Part shown: positions 22,590 through 34,381 of the stretch, piece by piece | Position numbering within the stretch: the first letter of the stretch is position 1 | How the letters are laid out: the number at the start of each line of letters is the position of its first letter | Source of the DNA: Sanderia malayensis | Lineage: Eukaryota; Cnidaria; Scyphozoa; Semaeostomeae; Pelagiidae | Length of the DNA: 64,000 bases | NCBI GenBank assembly: GCA_013076295.1 | Contig: RQOL01000861.1 | Location: forward strand, 3,844,001-3,908,000 | Reading direction: 5' to 3' | Program-made: the position numbers and the translations under genes | Notes under the pieces: generated by a model | Told to the model about the DNA's origin: nothing | Seen by the model: only the letters and a program-made list of their open reading frames with translations | Database searches by the model: none

Positions 22590-25500
22590 TGTAATAGACT
22601 TTTCATCAATTCACTGGTTTTTGTTTAAACCGAGGTATGTTATTTGCTAGTATCCCATATAACCCTGCTTGTAATTAGTCTAATTAGATAAAATGACAAA
22701 TACTTTTGACGTCGTGTTTTTATTTGTATAGATGGTAAGAGCACTGTATTTAATGAGTTTTGGCTTTCCCTATTCTCCCACACTCCAAAAACTTTAAAAA
22801 CAAAGTCATTGCTTTGTAATAATTTATATAATGAATTTTTTTCTACCGTATGCATTAAAATCATGCCAAATTTTGTCAAGAAAAGGCCAATATGCTAAAA
22901 TAGATTCGATATGTCGTGGCCATGAGAAGGCTGTTGGCACAAATCGTTTCTTTGAATTTACGAATCGCAACAACATATCAAGTCTTTCAATAAATTGTCA
23001 ATTTATTCAAGGCTCGTCATGAAATTCCTTGTTTCTTATCGCTTGTGGGGCGTCATTCCATTATTCGGTATATACGTAATGCTTTGATATTTTAGAGTTG
23101 AACTCTTCAACATACACGTGAATACGAAACTTTGGATGTAGATTTTTATCTTGTATTGTTTAATCAACAAAAGTTTCAGTTTGATGTGTTTGAAAAATGT
23201 TCTTGTTGTCAAAATGCACCATCGCTAAGTGATGGAAGCTTCTTTACGAAGCAGTTATAACGTCGTAAATAATCTTTTGGTATTGTATTTATTTTATTTT
23301 CAGTCCGCAATTGCAATATCCCTCATGGTTGATTTGAACTAAACGTAGTTTGTCGTCCGTATTTTAACATCACTAGATCCCTTTCAGGTTCATTTCAAGC
23401 CTGGTTTTTCGGTGGTTGGCAGACTTGGACTGATTCGCCAATCATTTATATCTATGTAAAATTATCCAAGTTATCTAAGTTGGGCCTGCTTCAGACATCG
23501 TGCCAGCGTCGTAAATTATCCTTGCACAACACGGTGCTGGTACGACATCTGGAACAGGCCTCATGTCCCTGAGATTCTTGATGATAGATAGAACAAAAAC
23601 TTACCCAACGAAGTATATACTTCCTTGCATATTCCTCTGTCTTAACAGGCCATATGTATAGTTTTATTCATCTTCTTGTTGACTCGTTTTCTAAAATGAA
23701 AATATTAATATCGTCGTTAAGTTATGCGAAGTTGCCTAGTAGTTTTTGTCTTCTTGTTGTTATGAATTTCCATATTATTTAATCTTTTTTGTTACTTATC
23801 GCTTCTTCTCTTTTTTTAGCTTATTAACTGAAGCTATTAACATTTCATCTCTACAAAAATTAAGGTTCTGGAACCTAGTATGTAACAGATATGAGATGCT
23901 AATAGCATGTGTGTAGAAAGAAAACATAAAAAAGTGGAGAAATAAATTCATTTCTGTGCGTTTACTGTGCGTGTTAATTATTTTCATGGCTTATGCCGAT
24001 AAAGCTCGGTTGCTTCTACTGATATGCGCGTTTAGAATAGTTGGCTGCAATTGAAGGTAACCGAATATGCTGGCAATGATTTATCATCCCATTGTAAGTG
24101 ATGTTGTATCCTGCTATCCTACAATTAAAATTGCTGATCCAGGACGGTATTCTTACGTTTAGTTACGTTTTGACATTTTAACTTGAACTAAATTTGGACA
24201 TTAGCTACATTTGAGCAATGCTTTCTAAGCGAGTTAGTGAAAACGTGCTTGTTGTTTGCGCATGCTGTTGCGCGATAAATTGCCGCTGTTCATTCGCACA
24301 GCAACTGTTGATTGATTGGTAAATTCGCTATCTTTGCTACGCCAAGCGCAGAGGAACTATGGAATAATTTAACCATAATTTAAGCATTGCGACCCTAGTC
24401 CTTTCTCTCGATGTGACCAACCTCTTGACTCCTTTTTGCCTGGAATTACGGATAGTTGGAAAATACCCTTCACCTCACACCTTTTGTGACACTACTGGAC
24501 TGCGGTTCAAGCCCACAACAATCTGATGGAGAGTTGACCACTCGGTCTGACCATCCTTGTATATAGCCATCTTGAACAGTTTCACAATTCATAACGAGTA
24601 ATGCAGTTTTGTTCTCCCAAGCATCGAACGTGCAGTGAAATTCCCAATGACCCAGGGCAAGCATTAACGTGGATTTCACACGTAAAAGCCCTATGTATCA
24701 ATCAAAATCTTATCAAATTAATATTGGTTCTCCATATCGTCGGGCAGCGTTAGCATTTTTTCGAATAAGCAAGATAATGATCTCAATATTCGTCTTTTTA
24801 TCTAGCCAAATTTCAATACACATTTCTGAGCTGTTTTGATAATCCCCTAATACAAGGCCTAATTAAACTGATATTAAGAATGTTTTCACGCCTAAAAGCT
24901 ACGGAGCACTGCAAACACTGCGACCACTGATACATGACAGGAATAGTCACACTGGTACAGAAATAGTGAGCGGCATATTAATTGGAACGTAATGTGAAGC
25001 AATTGGCCTTATAAAAATTGATCCGATAAAAGATAAGACGAATTAAGACAGTAAACATCCATATTGGCATCTAAATTACCCCTGCTTAAGGGACACAGTG
25101 TTATATAACACACACAAACACTTATAACAACGTATGTATATACACCCATGCATGCTTTCGCTGATGAAGATAAAACTGCCGCACTATATGTTATGACGTC
25201 AGTCGCCCAAGAACACCATGCAGTCCTTCAACTTTACAAACATTACCACAGCGTAGAGGCAGAAAAACTCTCGTTTCACGATTATCTGTAATTCCAACTT
25301 ATGAAACCATGTACAACATTACCTCACTTTATCATTTCAATTAATCTCAACCCGCACCGTATATACAACACTATTCTTCACATTGTACGTTGCTAATTAT
25401 AAACCATAATCTGTAGAAAGATAATCCCATCAACTTGACAGATTGCGTTATGCGCTAATTATGCCCATAATTGCACCAATATTGTCGTTTGTTTGCAAGT

Positions 25501-26570
25501 GCATATCAGATACGCCGCATGTACATTTTCGGCAATAGCTCGTTGCGTCCACATAACACATATCTGCAGTTACAAGTGCATAAAGCAAGTTTCAACAAAC
25601 AGCATTGCAGGTATGTTCTTACAACTGGGCTCCTATAAATATATATACATATATATCTGTGCGTGTGTGTGTCTTTGTTGCTGCGCACAATTACATTGAT
25701 GCCCGGTGTTTGCTTTATGACAAACGACTCTAAATCCCTCGTTGCGAGTATTTTTGTCATCGATTGTATTGAGGCAACGTTATCGCTCTTTAATTCCGAG
25801 GTACAACATCACCTTCTCTATGTTAATAGATCATTAATAAATATGAAGAGCTAGCCACTTAAATCTACTTCTTTCTGCAAGCAACATACAGCATCGCACT
25901 GAGGGCGAAATTAACTAACGGCCTAGAGATCTGAACTCGTGTCTGAAGCAACGCGATCCTTCGAGAATCCGTTTAGATCCTATCGCTCTGCTTAAGATCC
26001 CTTCAAATTTGGGGAAATAGGAAGCTTAGAGCACCACAAGTCTAAAGAGCTAAAAAATGTTAGAGTTGTGTAAAGTTTCTTTATCAATGAGTTTCATCAA
26101 GATTCCATGCATACATGAGCTTTTCTATTCCAACGTCAAAATTGATAATTAATGTCGTAATGAGTGTGACGTGAACATTTTTGTACCATTAATGAAAATG
26201 AATATAGCTGCTAATTTTGTACCAAGAATAAAGATTATAATTAAACAGCACAGGCTTAATATCGACCAAAATTGAAGCAGTATCGTCAGAAGATGCTCCA
26301 TATATGCATGCATCATACATCGTTCGATCTTTTTCTTTGAAAAAATTTGCAGAAGGACTATAAATCATCATTTTTATCATAGCAGCATTTTTACAATACT
26401 AAATTCAGCATGCATGAGCCATGCCTTTACAAATGCCAACAGATTCCCTTTTAGCAACAGCTTTTAGCGACATTTTATACCCATAAGAAACACTTACATT
26501 ATAGCAAGCAGCAGACTCACTATAAAGTAACTACAATTGCACACTAATTACTTTGAAATTCCTTTCTCAG
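22590..26570. other. Intergenic region downstream of HIF-alpha
   Basis: About 4 kb. The first few hundred bases should be the HIF 3' UTR (an AATAAA-type signal occurs near 22990). A short TA/TG microsatellite lies at about 25635-25672. The open frames, including 24470-24679 (minus), have no domain I recognise. The 3' end should contain the promoter and UTR intron of the DAN-like gene at 26575. Confidence 0.55.
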
Positions 26571-26574
26571 AACA

Positions 26575-27024
26575 ATGGCCAAGACGACCAAAATGATTTG
26601 CATCAGCATAACATGCTTCATTATGGTTAATCTAATCAGGGATATCTCGACAAAGCCGTTTTCCATCACTGACCAACAAAACAAGGTTACATTGAAGAAC
26701 ACGACAATTGATATGAAATGGATCGTGGAGAGCTTCTCCGGATCATGCCAGGCATTTGCTACAACAATGGTCTATCAGTTGCCAGATTGCCAGCCCGTTG
26801 CAAAGACCAACAAAATATGCGCTGGATTCTGCCAATCGTCCACGTACCCTCATGGCAGCGGTCTCATCCAAGTGTGTCATGCGTGCCAGCCGGATCGCAT
26901 CGTATGGGAACGGGTCCGATTTCTTTGCCCGAGCAGCAAAACGAAAAAGACAAAACACGCGTGGATACAAATATTCACCGGATGTCACTGCGGAAAGGTT
27001 TCTTGTCAAAGCGATGGAAAATAG
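26575..27024 (+). CDS. Secreted DAN/bursicon-like cystine-knot protein 2
   Basis: 149 residues in one coding exon. The signal peptide is MAKTTKMICISITCFIMVNL. The knot has SGSC, QLPDC, KICAGFCQS (CxGxC), CHACQPDR, VRFLCPSS and a closing GCHCGKVSC. The ICAGFCQSSTYP stretch recalls the GPA2/bursicon/DAN superfamily, and the spacing is shared with the other five knots in this window. A 3' splice site (ctttctcag) ends 4 bases before the ATG, so a 5' UTR intron is inferred. Overlapping open frames on both strands are shadows. The role as a secreted ligand or antagonist is inferred from family only. Confidence 0.87.
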   Translation: MAKTTKMICISITCFIMVNLIRDISTKPFSITDQQNKVTLKNTTIDMKWIVESFSGSCQAFATTMVYQLPDCQPVAKTNKICAGFCQSSTYPHGSGLIQVCHACQPDRIVWERVRFLCPSSKTKKTKHAWIQIFTGCHCGKVSCQSDGK

Positions 27025-29595
27025 ATACCGCGTGATTCGTAAAGATTTTACCGCGCGAACGTGCAAAAAACAGTTGTGTATCAGACATTGGCAACTAATG
27101 CTAGCACAACTGTACAGATATATATACACATTTATATCAACTCAGAAATCCGCACTTTAAAGCATAGACAATAGTCTACTTTCTGTAATAAGCTTCAGCA
27201 CAATATAGCTACTCAGTTGTCGATGACCTATTACTTTTATATATAATCCTAATAATCTACAGCACGTAAACTTTTGTATAACCATTTTACATGTACCGGA
27301 ACGCAGGGCGTTCAAAAGCATAGCGTATAGAACTGTATCAAAAATATAATGCATACTTGTTACATTCAACGTGGATGATCGTAACCAGCCAGATGTTGAG
27401 GTTTGATATCGTGACAACGATACATATCACTGCATCTGCCTAAAAACGAATAAACATGTATTTAATAACGCCAAATTGCATCCCAGATCCCCTTGGCTCG
27501 TTTCCAGCCCCTACCCTGCCATCGCCCCGGCGTCCCTATCCAAGGAAGTCAGAGGGAATTGAACTAATCTTGACAATCCAACTAATTACTCATTGACCCA
27601 ATAGGTTCATAAGCCCCAGGTCAGTGAACCCCCTGGTCCTCCTCCCCCTGGTCCATCTCCCATTCCACCTTTTTACTTTACAGTGGAATCGCCCGCCTCC
27701 AAACAAGCCCTCGTTGATATACGCCTACCTTCATTCATTTATTCAAGAAAAGTTTTTAATTTGTTTTCAATATTTGTAAATCAGTGTTTACCAGTGTTTA
27801 TGTAAATCAACATTCAATTGATAGAAAATAAAAGCTTACAAATCTTGAGTTGCACGCAGAGATAAGGCATTCATAGATCTTCGCTCATAAACCAGCATCA
27901 AATTATTTGCCTGGAGTCGTTACTTCTCTTTGCTATAAAAACCCGTTAGATTTTATATTCCCAAAAATAGTTACCGGGGGAGTATTAGAACGACGCTACA
28001 GGCGACTTTGTTTGCTTATCGTTGAGATTTGTTTTTAGGGCGTAGTTTCGCTCCCTAATTATCCGTGTGGCTACCATATCAGTACATTGTTTCAAAGGAG
28101 AGATGACAAAGCAATTGAAGATAACGAGGGTTGGTGCAAAGAAGACTCTTTCTGGCATAAACGACATCTGTCTTCGCAATATATTGAAGATAATAGATGG
28201 AAAAAATAAACTACTGCACATTGATGTAGTACAAAAGCTGCAGATCATTTAGGGTATATTAATCAACATCAAAAAATTGCCATGTATTGTGTTCATGCTA
28301 TCATTGAGTGCCACTTGTCAATTCATGACATGATGTGCAAGTTAAAAGAGAAGAGAATATTCAAAATCAATAGATTGTGACATTAAATATTCTAATGGGT
28401 ATTGGAGAATGCTGTGTATTGTTTCTTTTATGCGAATGCAGTGAGAGAGAGAGACGAGAACAAGCCTAAATAGCACAAGAAATCACAAACAGGGGATCTA
28501 CTGCTAAAAACCTGCCAACAAGAACAGGAATATACAAGGTAATAACTATTTATCTTGCTTCATTGAAAGGGTAAACAAAGTGGGGGACTTCTTTTTGGTA
28601 GTAAAAAGAATCAACGAAATTCGATGGACTCGAAAGAAACTTCCTTCAACTTATTGTCTCGCTATGGTCTGTATCATTAAATATTTTTATGACGTAAAGC
28701 TATTATATATAAAGCGTGGTAATGATCAATTATCAGGCTTTACTTACACTTCACGTGAAACCTGATGCTCAATGAAAAAGGTTGCGAGTGCTCTTCAACC
28801 AGCTTTTTTTCGACGTAAATCATACATTTTTACTGCCGAAACAGAACGATTAGCTAGTTAGCTACACTTCAATTCTGATTTCCTAATCAAATTCATTTAC
28901 AAACAACTTCAAGCGATTTCCCAATTCAACTGCAAAATGGCGAAGTTCAGTTGGCACATCAACCCATCTCACAAAGGCATTAAAAGCGTGGCCCAGACAT
29001 GCTTCTTCTCTCGGCATAATTCTCCTAACTATTCTAACAAAATTTTGCTAATATAATAATTCTAATAATTAATCTATTAGCAAGAATCATCTTTATTTAC
29101 TGTCTGAAATACATCTTTGCAATTGAAAATGGCTGTTTGTGACAAGTAACATGTAACATGTGGCATGTAACACGAAAAACACGTTTTAGAAAGATCCAGC
29201 AAAACATTCGCTTGCCCCAAGTATGGCTACGTTCGATGATATTGATTTATCGACGTTCCAGTAAACGACTTATAGAAATCTATGATATTCCCTTCCATGA
29301 ACTCGGGTTATCAATGCTACAGACTATTTGGTATGCAAATCAAATTCTCCCAATGTGACCCACCATTTCTCGTGCATCAAAACATCCATTTTTTACTCAA
29401 ACGGAAACTTATCACACATACTGCAGACTAAAGCATTGAATGCTTATCTATTATTCCTTGAATGATGGCTAGTCACCGATTTCCACTTCCTTATATAACA
29501 ATTTACCTAACCATTTATCAATTTACCTGACCCTTTATCAATGCATGCTGAACGTCAATTTATCATTCCACCCGTAGCTACGCAGAAACGCAAAG
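27025..29595. other. Intergenic region between DAN-like genes 2 and 3
   Basis: About 2.6 kb, AT-rich except for a C-rich patch at about 27480-27700. Small open frames at 28067-28252 and 28580-28765 show nothing recognisable. A short (GA)n run occurs at about 28441-28455. Confidence 0.55.
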
Positions 29596-30030
29596 ATGGC
29601 AATGGTAACACGCATGGCATTCGCATTGACGGCTGCCATATTATGGGGAATGTTAATAGTGATTGCCCAGCCTCGACGCCTGCCTGAGATTTCAGGCACT
29701 GATATCGAGAACAGCCAGTTCTGTAACACTTTGCCATTCAAGATGACTATCAGAAAAAAAGGCTGCATGAAAACGACAATATGGAACAATGTGTGTTCGG
29801 GTTCGTGCCTATCCGTCTACATTCCACAGTACAAGCGTGCCCCGTTGGAGCTTTGCAATCTCTGTCAGCAGAAAGAGCATGCTAATGTCACCATCAAGTT
29901 GCTCTGCAAAAGGTCTGGAGAGCGGGTTGAAGTCGAAGAGACAGTGTCAGTGGTGAAATCTTGCGGCTGCAAGTTGCAGCGAAGCCCGTGTCGTGTCTGT
30001 GATGCTACAACGATGAATTGCGCACAATAA
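29596..30030 (+). CDS. Secreted DAN/gremlin-like cystine-knot protein 3
   Basis: 144 residues in one coding exon. The signal peptide is MAMVTRMAFALTAAILWGML. Knot cysteines are QFC, KKGC, NNVCSGSCLS (CxGxC), CNLCQQ, IKLLC and SCGC, followed by an unusual Cys-rich tail (SPCRVCDATTMNCAQ). VYIPQYK after CxGxC matches the IPxx segment of gremlin. A possible 3' splice site (tacgcag) ends 10 bases before the ATG. It is in tandem with gene 2 (2.6 kb downstream) and convergent with gene 4. It is probably a secreted BMP-antagonist-type or orphan ligand. Confidence 0.87.
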   Translation: MAMVTRMAFALTAAILWGMLIVIAQPRRLPEISGTDIENSQFCNTLPFKMTIRKKGCMKTTIWNNVCSGSCLSVYIPQYKRAPLELCNLCQQKEHANVTIKLLCKRSGERVEVEETVSVVKSCGCKLQRSPCRVCDATTMNCAQ

Positions 30031-32055
30031 ATGCACGAAAACGCATGCACACGGACACGATGAACAGTAAACACGAAAGAGTAGCATCCATGCAAAGCAG
30101 TATCCCTAGGGCAGTTGTTAGCTTATACCTCGTGTTATTCGTATTCGTAATTTAATTTGCATTTATTTAAGTACAGTCGCTTCAATAGTGGGTTTTGTGT
30201 TTTGTAAGAGGTTTGTGCTTTGTATAATATCGCTTGAGATTTCATTTAAACGTGATTTTCGTTTTGTATTCCTATTATTTTACCAATTATAACAATACGT
30301 AGACAAGGAAAATTTTCATAAATTTTACAATGACTTGTTATTCAAAGCCTGTTTACAAAATCAAAATAAACGTACGGCATCTTTTAGACAAAATTGCATC
30401 TTGAAAAGGGCCCAAATCTCGCTTAACAAGTGAAATAGACAGTAATTTTGAGCCCCAAGAAAACCGAAAACGCAATGCCATTAAAATAATTGTCCAAGTG
30501 TACATTAGCCAGCCTTCTCTAATAATTTTAATTACAACCAAACAAAACTGTGACCAAATACAATATTCTAATACCCCCATACCGGACCTTGAAATCCCTG
30601 AAAATTTTGCAGCAACACGCAAAACGCTATGAAGCAAAACGCAACATGAAGTATTAATTTTTGCATTCATTTCATATTCATTAGCTTTGCTTAATAGACT
30701 TTCTAATAATAATAGTATTAGAGAGTCTTGTTATTATTGATTTCATAATTATCTTTTCAATATTGTAACTTTCTTAAATTTGCTTGTATTATTCCCAAAA
30801 AAAACTTAGACGTGGTCAAAACGTTATGGAAGCTGTCTTGTTGCTAAGCCATGCAATGCAGGCAATGGGCCTACTTTAGTTCACCGGGCAGGTGGAAATT
30901 GAGCAGGTTTTCTCACATAATTATATTCTATGCAGTCAAATAGTCTAAAAATAGCAAATATTAAAAATAAGTATCATCATAAACCACTTACATATTGGAT
31001 ATCTTTCTTGTTCATGCTGTGCCAATATTAATTTACCTTGCCCATCGTTTCCCATGTGTCAGGCCAAGCCAAAGTAAGAATTTTTGAAATCAAGGCGCGG
31101 AATGAGACTGGGAACTACTTTCAAAATACGTCATGACGAGTGGATACATGAATAAAAAGTAAAGTATAAAATATAAAACATAGCATCATAAAGTAAAGTA
31201 TAAAAAGGTGCTCAGTACATTTTATAACAGATTTTAAAGTAATCTTAGCGCACCCTGCAAATATAACAAAAATACATGACAACATGTGATAATTAAAAGC
31301 AAAAATAAAAGTTAAAATTTACTGAAAAGATTCCAAAGAAATGTTTACACGAAACTTGCTGTGTTTAGGCTTACATCTTGCTGTTATCGTATTAATTTGT
31401 CCTTTAGACCAAGCTGTGTTTTAAAACGATCATTGAATACCCAGGGCGTAGAGCCCACCTACGTGTCGACTTACGCCAATGAATAATATAATCATAAAAT
31501 TGTGCTCTCGCTTTTCTACGTCAGCCATGGAGATATCGCATGGAACATTTCTGTGACCACCAGGCCGTCCACAATGGACATACATTGCAATACGTTGATT
31601 GGGGCCGTAGCAACCAGATAAAATGCGTAATCTCTTTGTTGAATATAAACAGGAGTTTGCAGAAGGAATTTCCACGGAAATTTCTACTATCGCACAATCT
31701 CTCCAATCTCCTAACAAGGAGCCAACAAGTCGAGCCATATTGTGGGAAATACTGGCCAATTGTTTGCTTACAGACGCAGATAGAGAACGTTAATAAGGGA
31801 TGCTTACTAAACCAGAGCAACAACCTCATTACATAAGAAAAGGGTCATAATATAATGGTGTACGTTTTATTTGCATGTATATATACAAAAGAGTTCAGCT
31901 ACCCGCCTTATCAATGAAGCGTGAACTCTGTGTTTCCATCTACGATTGACTAACAAGAGACCTGTGCTGTGCCAAAATCTGCACCTGCATCATTCCAAGC
32001 TACCTTTAAAACGTTTGTATAGCAATGGGTATGCAGGCGATTGGCCTTTGATGTC
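30031..32055. other. Intergenic region between convergent DAN-like genes 3 and 4
   Basis: About 2 kb of AT-rich sequence that should contain both 3' UTRs. A minus-strand open frame at 31430-31759 has a weak cysteine pattern reminiscent of the neighbouring knots (see findings). Nothing else is recognisable. Confidence 0.5.
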
Positions 32056-32472
32056 TCACGGTTGTATATTGAGACACCTGCATGACAAAATGTAATTGAC
32101 CTCGTATAGCACTGTCGTCTGCCTTCCATTTCTAACGCAGTCAAGCTTGATAGCTTTAAATGCTTTCTGTTTGGGTAAACAAGCTCTGCAGTGCTTGATG
32201 TCTGACTGAGAGTATTGTGGTATAAACAACGAATTGCAATAACCTATGCAATAATTGTTCTTGATGACTCTCTTTGTGCAGTTTCTCTCCTCAATCGTCA
32301 TGTCAAACTGTTTCATTTTACAAGTGTTTCTTTCGCTTTGGTACTGCTCCTCCTCTGTGTTTGTACTGTCGTCATTGTGTAGCGGTAAGGCCCTGGCTTG
32401 GCCGCACATAACCATCCACAGCACAGTTAAAATAGCAAGAAACGGAAGGCAATTGTTTCTCCACCACAGCAT
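32056..32472 (-). CDS. Secreted gremlin-like cystine-knot protein 4
   Basis: 138 residues in one coding exon. The signal peptide is MLWWRNNCLPFLAILTVLWM. After an acidic spacer come NTC, ERNCTKR, NNYCIGYCNSLFIPQY, CRACLPKQ, IKLDC and SCRC. The NNYCxGxCNSxxIP core is close to the gremlin family (human core NRFCYGQCNSFYIP). Gremlin-type proteins bind and block BMPs outside the cell. A 3' splice site (cccttatag) ends 1 base before the ATG. A likely UTR exon donor lies at 32859 (ACAG|GTATAT), the same donor context as in gene 6. Confidence 0.9.
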   Translation of the reverse strand: MLWWRNNCLPFLAILTVLWMVMCGQARALPLHNDDSTNTEEEQYQSERNTCKMKQFDMTIEERNCTKRVIKNNYCIGYCNSLFIPQYSQSDIKHCRACLPKQKAFKAIKLDCVRNGRQTTVLYEVNYILSCRCLNIQP

Positions 32473-33973
32473 CCTATAAGGGGCATAATGACGTCAATTT
32501 CGAAGCAGGCGTGCATAACGTTCATAAGAGATCACGATTGTACTAAGATACTGGATATAATTAAAATAATATGTACTCATACAATATCAAACTACCGATT
32601 CAAAAATTTTCAGCTCGAAATGTTCTTGTTCACAAAACAAAACTACATTGATTGACGAATATAAGAAATATCGTTTCATGATTACCTAAAGCTACTATTG
32701 TGAAATATTAAAACGTAAAAGTTTTTACTCTCGGAGAGGTTGGGTTTCGGGTGAATGAGTTGAGGAATCTTAGAGTAATTATCGTGCTTTGCATCAATAA
32801 ATAGCGTAATGTCAAGTAAACAGAAATTATGTAGTGAAATGAAAAGATTTGGATATACCTGTTAGTGATCTGTGACATCAAAAACAACGTCAAATGCTAC
32901 ATAAATTTCAAACTCAGCAGCAATAATCCAAATCTTGCGAAGAGTCCCACGTTGGTTCAAAGAATCTCCAAGCAAATGCAAGTTTGATATTATCGAATTT
33001 GGTTTTGTTGAGGTTTCAAATAGTCTTATTGAAAGCAAGCGTCGTCCAATTAACAAGCAGATTGTCCGATGTCTTAAGATTGCATAAGTCTGCTAAGTCG
33101 CATTGAAAATGAAAGAATTCGTACAAAATGATCTGGCAATTGAATTTGCCAGTTGAAAAATATACCTTTTCAACTTCGTGGAAGATTAGAATCATAGAAA
33201 AATTTCAATTGGCTCTATTTATTCGAGTTTGCTTGTTCGGGCTGAGTATTCATCGTGTATTTGTTACTGCGGATAATAAAAGACTACTAAAAGCCACTTT
33301 TATCCCCTCCGTGTTTTAAGGCGTTGCAATTGAATAATAATCTATTGTGTAAACATATGCTCTGAGATCAAAAAGATAGCCCGTTGTAAGTTGAACAAGA
33401 ATCCTTTAAAATCTTTGGAGATCCTTTTGTTGACAAAAAATCTTATATGAAAAAATCTTGCGCCCTGCCTGTCCTAAAAACTATGACGTGAAATTTGTCA
33501 CGCAAAAAATTAACAATAAAAAAACAATGATTGCGGTCATGCGCAGTTGACATATTTCAGCCCCAGTAAGCGGGATGGAGTGAGGCCTCGTTTTGAGAAC
33601 TGATCCGAGTCCACTTCATGTATACATAACAAAACATATATTATACGATCATAAGACAGTTAAAATAGGCCAGCGGTATATCTAGTACAATATTATAGAT
33701 TTAAGATAAAATAATCTAAAAAAATAAAAAAATATTATCATTCTTCATATCAAAATATACTTAATTAAGCAAAATAAATTTATGTACACGTCATGATGGT
33801 TAAATTAGTTGATTAAATTGATTAGAGAGGGGCGCAACGAAGATAAACAACATCAAAGCACCTTCTTGAAGTGTACAAAGTGAAGGTTTCTCTTGAAGTG
33901 AAAAAAGAACACAGACCATACAAGACTGTAGGCATTCATCTTGGATACTGTTGGCAGGTCAGTGGCAGAAAAA
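32473..33973. other. Intergenic region with 5' UTR intron of DAN-like gene 4
   Basis: About 1.5 kb. The first 390 bp are the probable UTR intron and first exon of gene 4. The remainder is AT-rich with no recognisable gene. Confidence 0.5.
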
Positions 33974-34381
33974 TTATACGGAGGTTCCTGTCGCTGGGAA
34001 ACTTTGACTGTATGGAGAAAAAACATTCTCTTCCTCCTCTTTTAAATGGTCAAAAGATGGGTCCCATGCTGGCCAACTTTGTCGCTTTGACATTGCTCCA
34101 ACTGTTCTTCTTCTCTTTGGCTTTGTTTTCGGCTTTTGCTCATAGGAACATTGAAATGAATCACTAGCATTGCGCAATTCCGTGGCTATTTTTGAAGCTT
34201 CTAACGTCAAAGGAGCTGATCTGGATCTCCTCCTCAGCGGCTCCTCTACCTGAAGCTCACTGACACGACGGTGGCTGCTGTCCGAGAGCTCATAGGTTGA
34301 CTGAATTTTACTACTGCCATTTTTCTTTTTTAAATTCCCACACGGTATATTAATAGGTGAACTAGATTTATCTTTATCCAT
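33974..34381 (-). CDS. Basic, serine-rich orphan protein
   Basis: 135 residues from ATG at 34381 (MDKDKSSSPINIPC). The frame is longer upstream but only from a non-ATG codon, and a splice acceptor (actatcag) sits just before the ATG, so this may be the last coding exon of a longer gene. The sequence has a phospho-type RRRSRSAPL motif, a KPKRRR nuclear-localisation-like cluster and an SWPAWDPSF segment near the C-terminus. A faint likeness to the RSRSQP/KRRR arrangement of FAM53 proteins is noted but not strong enough to name it. The composition looks coding rather than random. Confidence 0.5.
   Translation of the reverse strand: MDKDKSSSPINIPCGNLKKKNGSSKIQSTYELSDSSHRRVSELQVEEPLRRRSRSAPLTLEASKIATELRNASDSFQCSYEQKPKTKPKRRRTVGAMSKRQSWPAWDPSFDHLKEEEENVFSPYSQSFPATGTSV

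Noticed and set aside
24470..24679. 69-codon minus-strand frame
   Set aside because: No domain and no flanking splice signals that extend it.
26743..27129. 128-codon minus-strand frame and two extra plus-strand frames over cystine-knot gene 2
   Set aside because: Shadows of the 26575-27024 gene; they lack signal peptides and conserved cysteine spacing.
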